From the NCBI GenBank assembly GCA_035264445.1, contig DATFQE010000024.1, positions 1 through 5,969 on the forward strand: a DNA stretch of 5,969 bases, given 5' to 3'. Shown here in pieces: positions 5,846 through 5,969 of the stretch (position 1 is its first letter; every line of letters starts with the position of its first letter). The DNA is from DATFQE01 sp035264445. Its GTDB lineage: Bacteria; Actinomycetota; Thermoleophilia; Gaiellales; Gaiellaceae. The notes beneath the pieces are model-generated. The model did not search any database, had not been told where the DNA came from, and saw only the letters and a list, made by a program, of their open reading frames with translations. The translations under genes and the position numbers were made by a program.

Positions 5846-5869
5846 GTGAGCCTCACTGCCCGAACGGGC
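5846..5869. promoter_or_regulatory. Two short inverted repeats in the AlkB leader
   Basis: GTGAG-C-CTCAC (5846-5856) is followed by GCCC-GAAC-GGGC (5858-5869). Both lie between the minus-strand gene ending at 5879 and the AlkB start at 5819. The first could be a small operator. The second could be a weak terminator stem for the upstream minus-strand gene, although no T-run follows on that strand. Short dyads are common by chance in such GC-rich DNA. Confidence 0.25.
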
Positions 5870-5878
5870 GCCCTTCAA

Positions 5879-5969
5879 TCAGGCCGCGAACCGGATCGCT
5901 CGCGCCGCGGCGAGCATGTCGTCGGACCAGCGCCCCTCGCGCTCCCAGCCCCAGGCCAGCGCGTGGGCG
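5879..5969 (-). CDS. C-terminal end of an unrecognised protein, partial
   Basis: The minus strand is open from the window edge to TGA at 5879-5881, giving 29 codons. The visible peptide begins AHALAWGWEREGRWSDDM and ends ARAIRFAA. All but one of the codons end in G or C, which supports real coding. The sequence is rich in Trp, Arg and Ala, with no membrane segment or metal motif in this part. I do not recognise the family. It is oriented like the AlkB gene 59 bases downstream, so the two could share a transcript, with this gene first. Confidence 0.6.
   Translation of the reverse strand, partial: AHALAWGWEREGRWSDDMLAAARAIRFAA

Noticed and set aside
1..5969. tRNA, rRNA, CRISPR array, toxin-antitoxin pair or defence island
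   Set aside because: No tandem spaced repeats, no cloverleaf-like or rRNA-like stretches, and no defence-type enzyme or small paired genes were found. The only repeats are the two REP palindromes and short local dyads.

Overview
The window is high-GC DNA (roughly 70% by eye) with strong G/C preference at third codon positions, frequent GTG starts, tight gene packing and stop-start overlaps. Together with the protein families present, this points to a high-GC Actinomycetota chromosome. A Thermoleophilia-like lineage would fit, but that is a guess from style and not a demonstrated assignment.

Layout: (1) positions 1-167 hold the 3' end of a plus-strand membrane transporter gene, probably MFS of the DHA2 type. 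A strong nested hairpin (197-232) follows it. (2) Positions 224-978 hold a two-gene plus-strand unit. The first gene encodes a small YjdJ/COG2388-type GNAT acetyltransferase. It overlaps by ATGA a gene for a two-module iron-sulfur protein, with a YjdI-like mono-cluster domain fused to a CDGSH domain. (3) Positions about 992-1706 hold a minus-strand REP-associated tyrosine transposase (RayT) bracketed by two copies of an almost perfect palindrome. The left palindrome is read in frame as the C-terminus of the transposase. (4) Positions 1763-5268 hold two overlapping plus-strand genes for the halves of a heterodimeric ABC exporter. The first half has lost Walker A, the Q-loop Gln, the Walker B Asp and the H-loop His but keeps the LSGGQ-type signature. 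The second half keeps all of these but has a degenerate signature. The pair should therefore form exactly one working ATP site. (5) Positions 5265-5819 hold a minus-strand AlkB-family 2-oxoglutarate/Fe(II) dioxygenase, convergent with the exporter, with both stop codons inside one shared CTAG. (6) Positions 5879-5969 hold the 3' end of another minus-strand gene that I do not recognise.

Functionally the window is a set of small independent units and not one pathway: an exporter remnant at the edge, a coupled Fe-S/acetyltransferase pair, a domesticated-type transposase with its REP sequences, a dedicated exporter pair, and a nucleic-acid demethylase-type enzyme. No RNA genes, CRISPR arrays or prophage genes were seen. 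The most informative feature is the complementary degeneracy of the exporter halves. The most unusual structural features are the palindrome-encoded transposase tail and the 197-232 hairpin. I found no clear case for a wholly new system.
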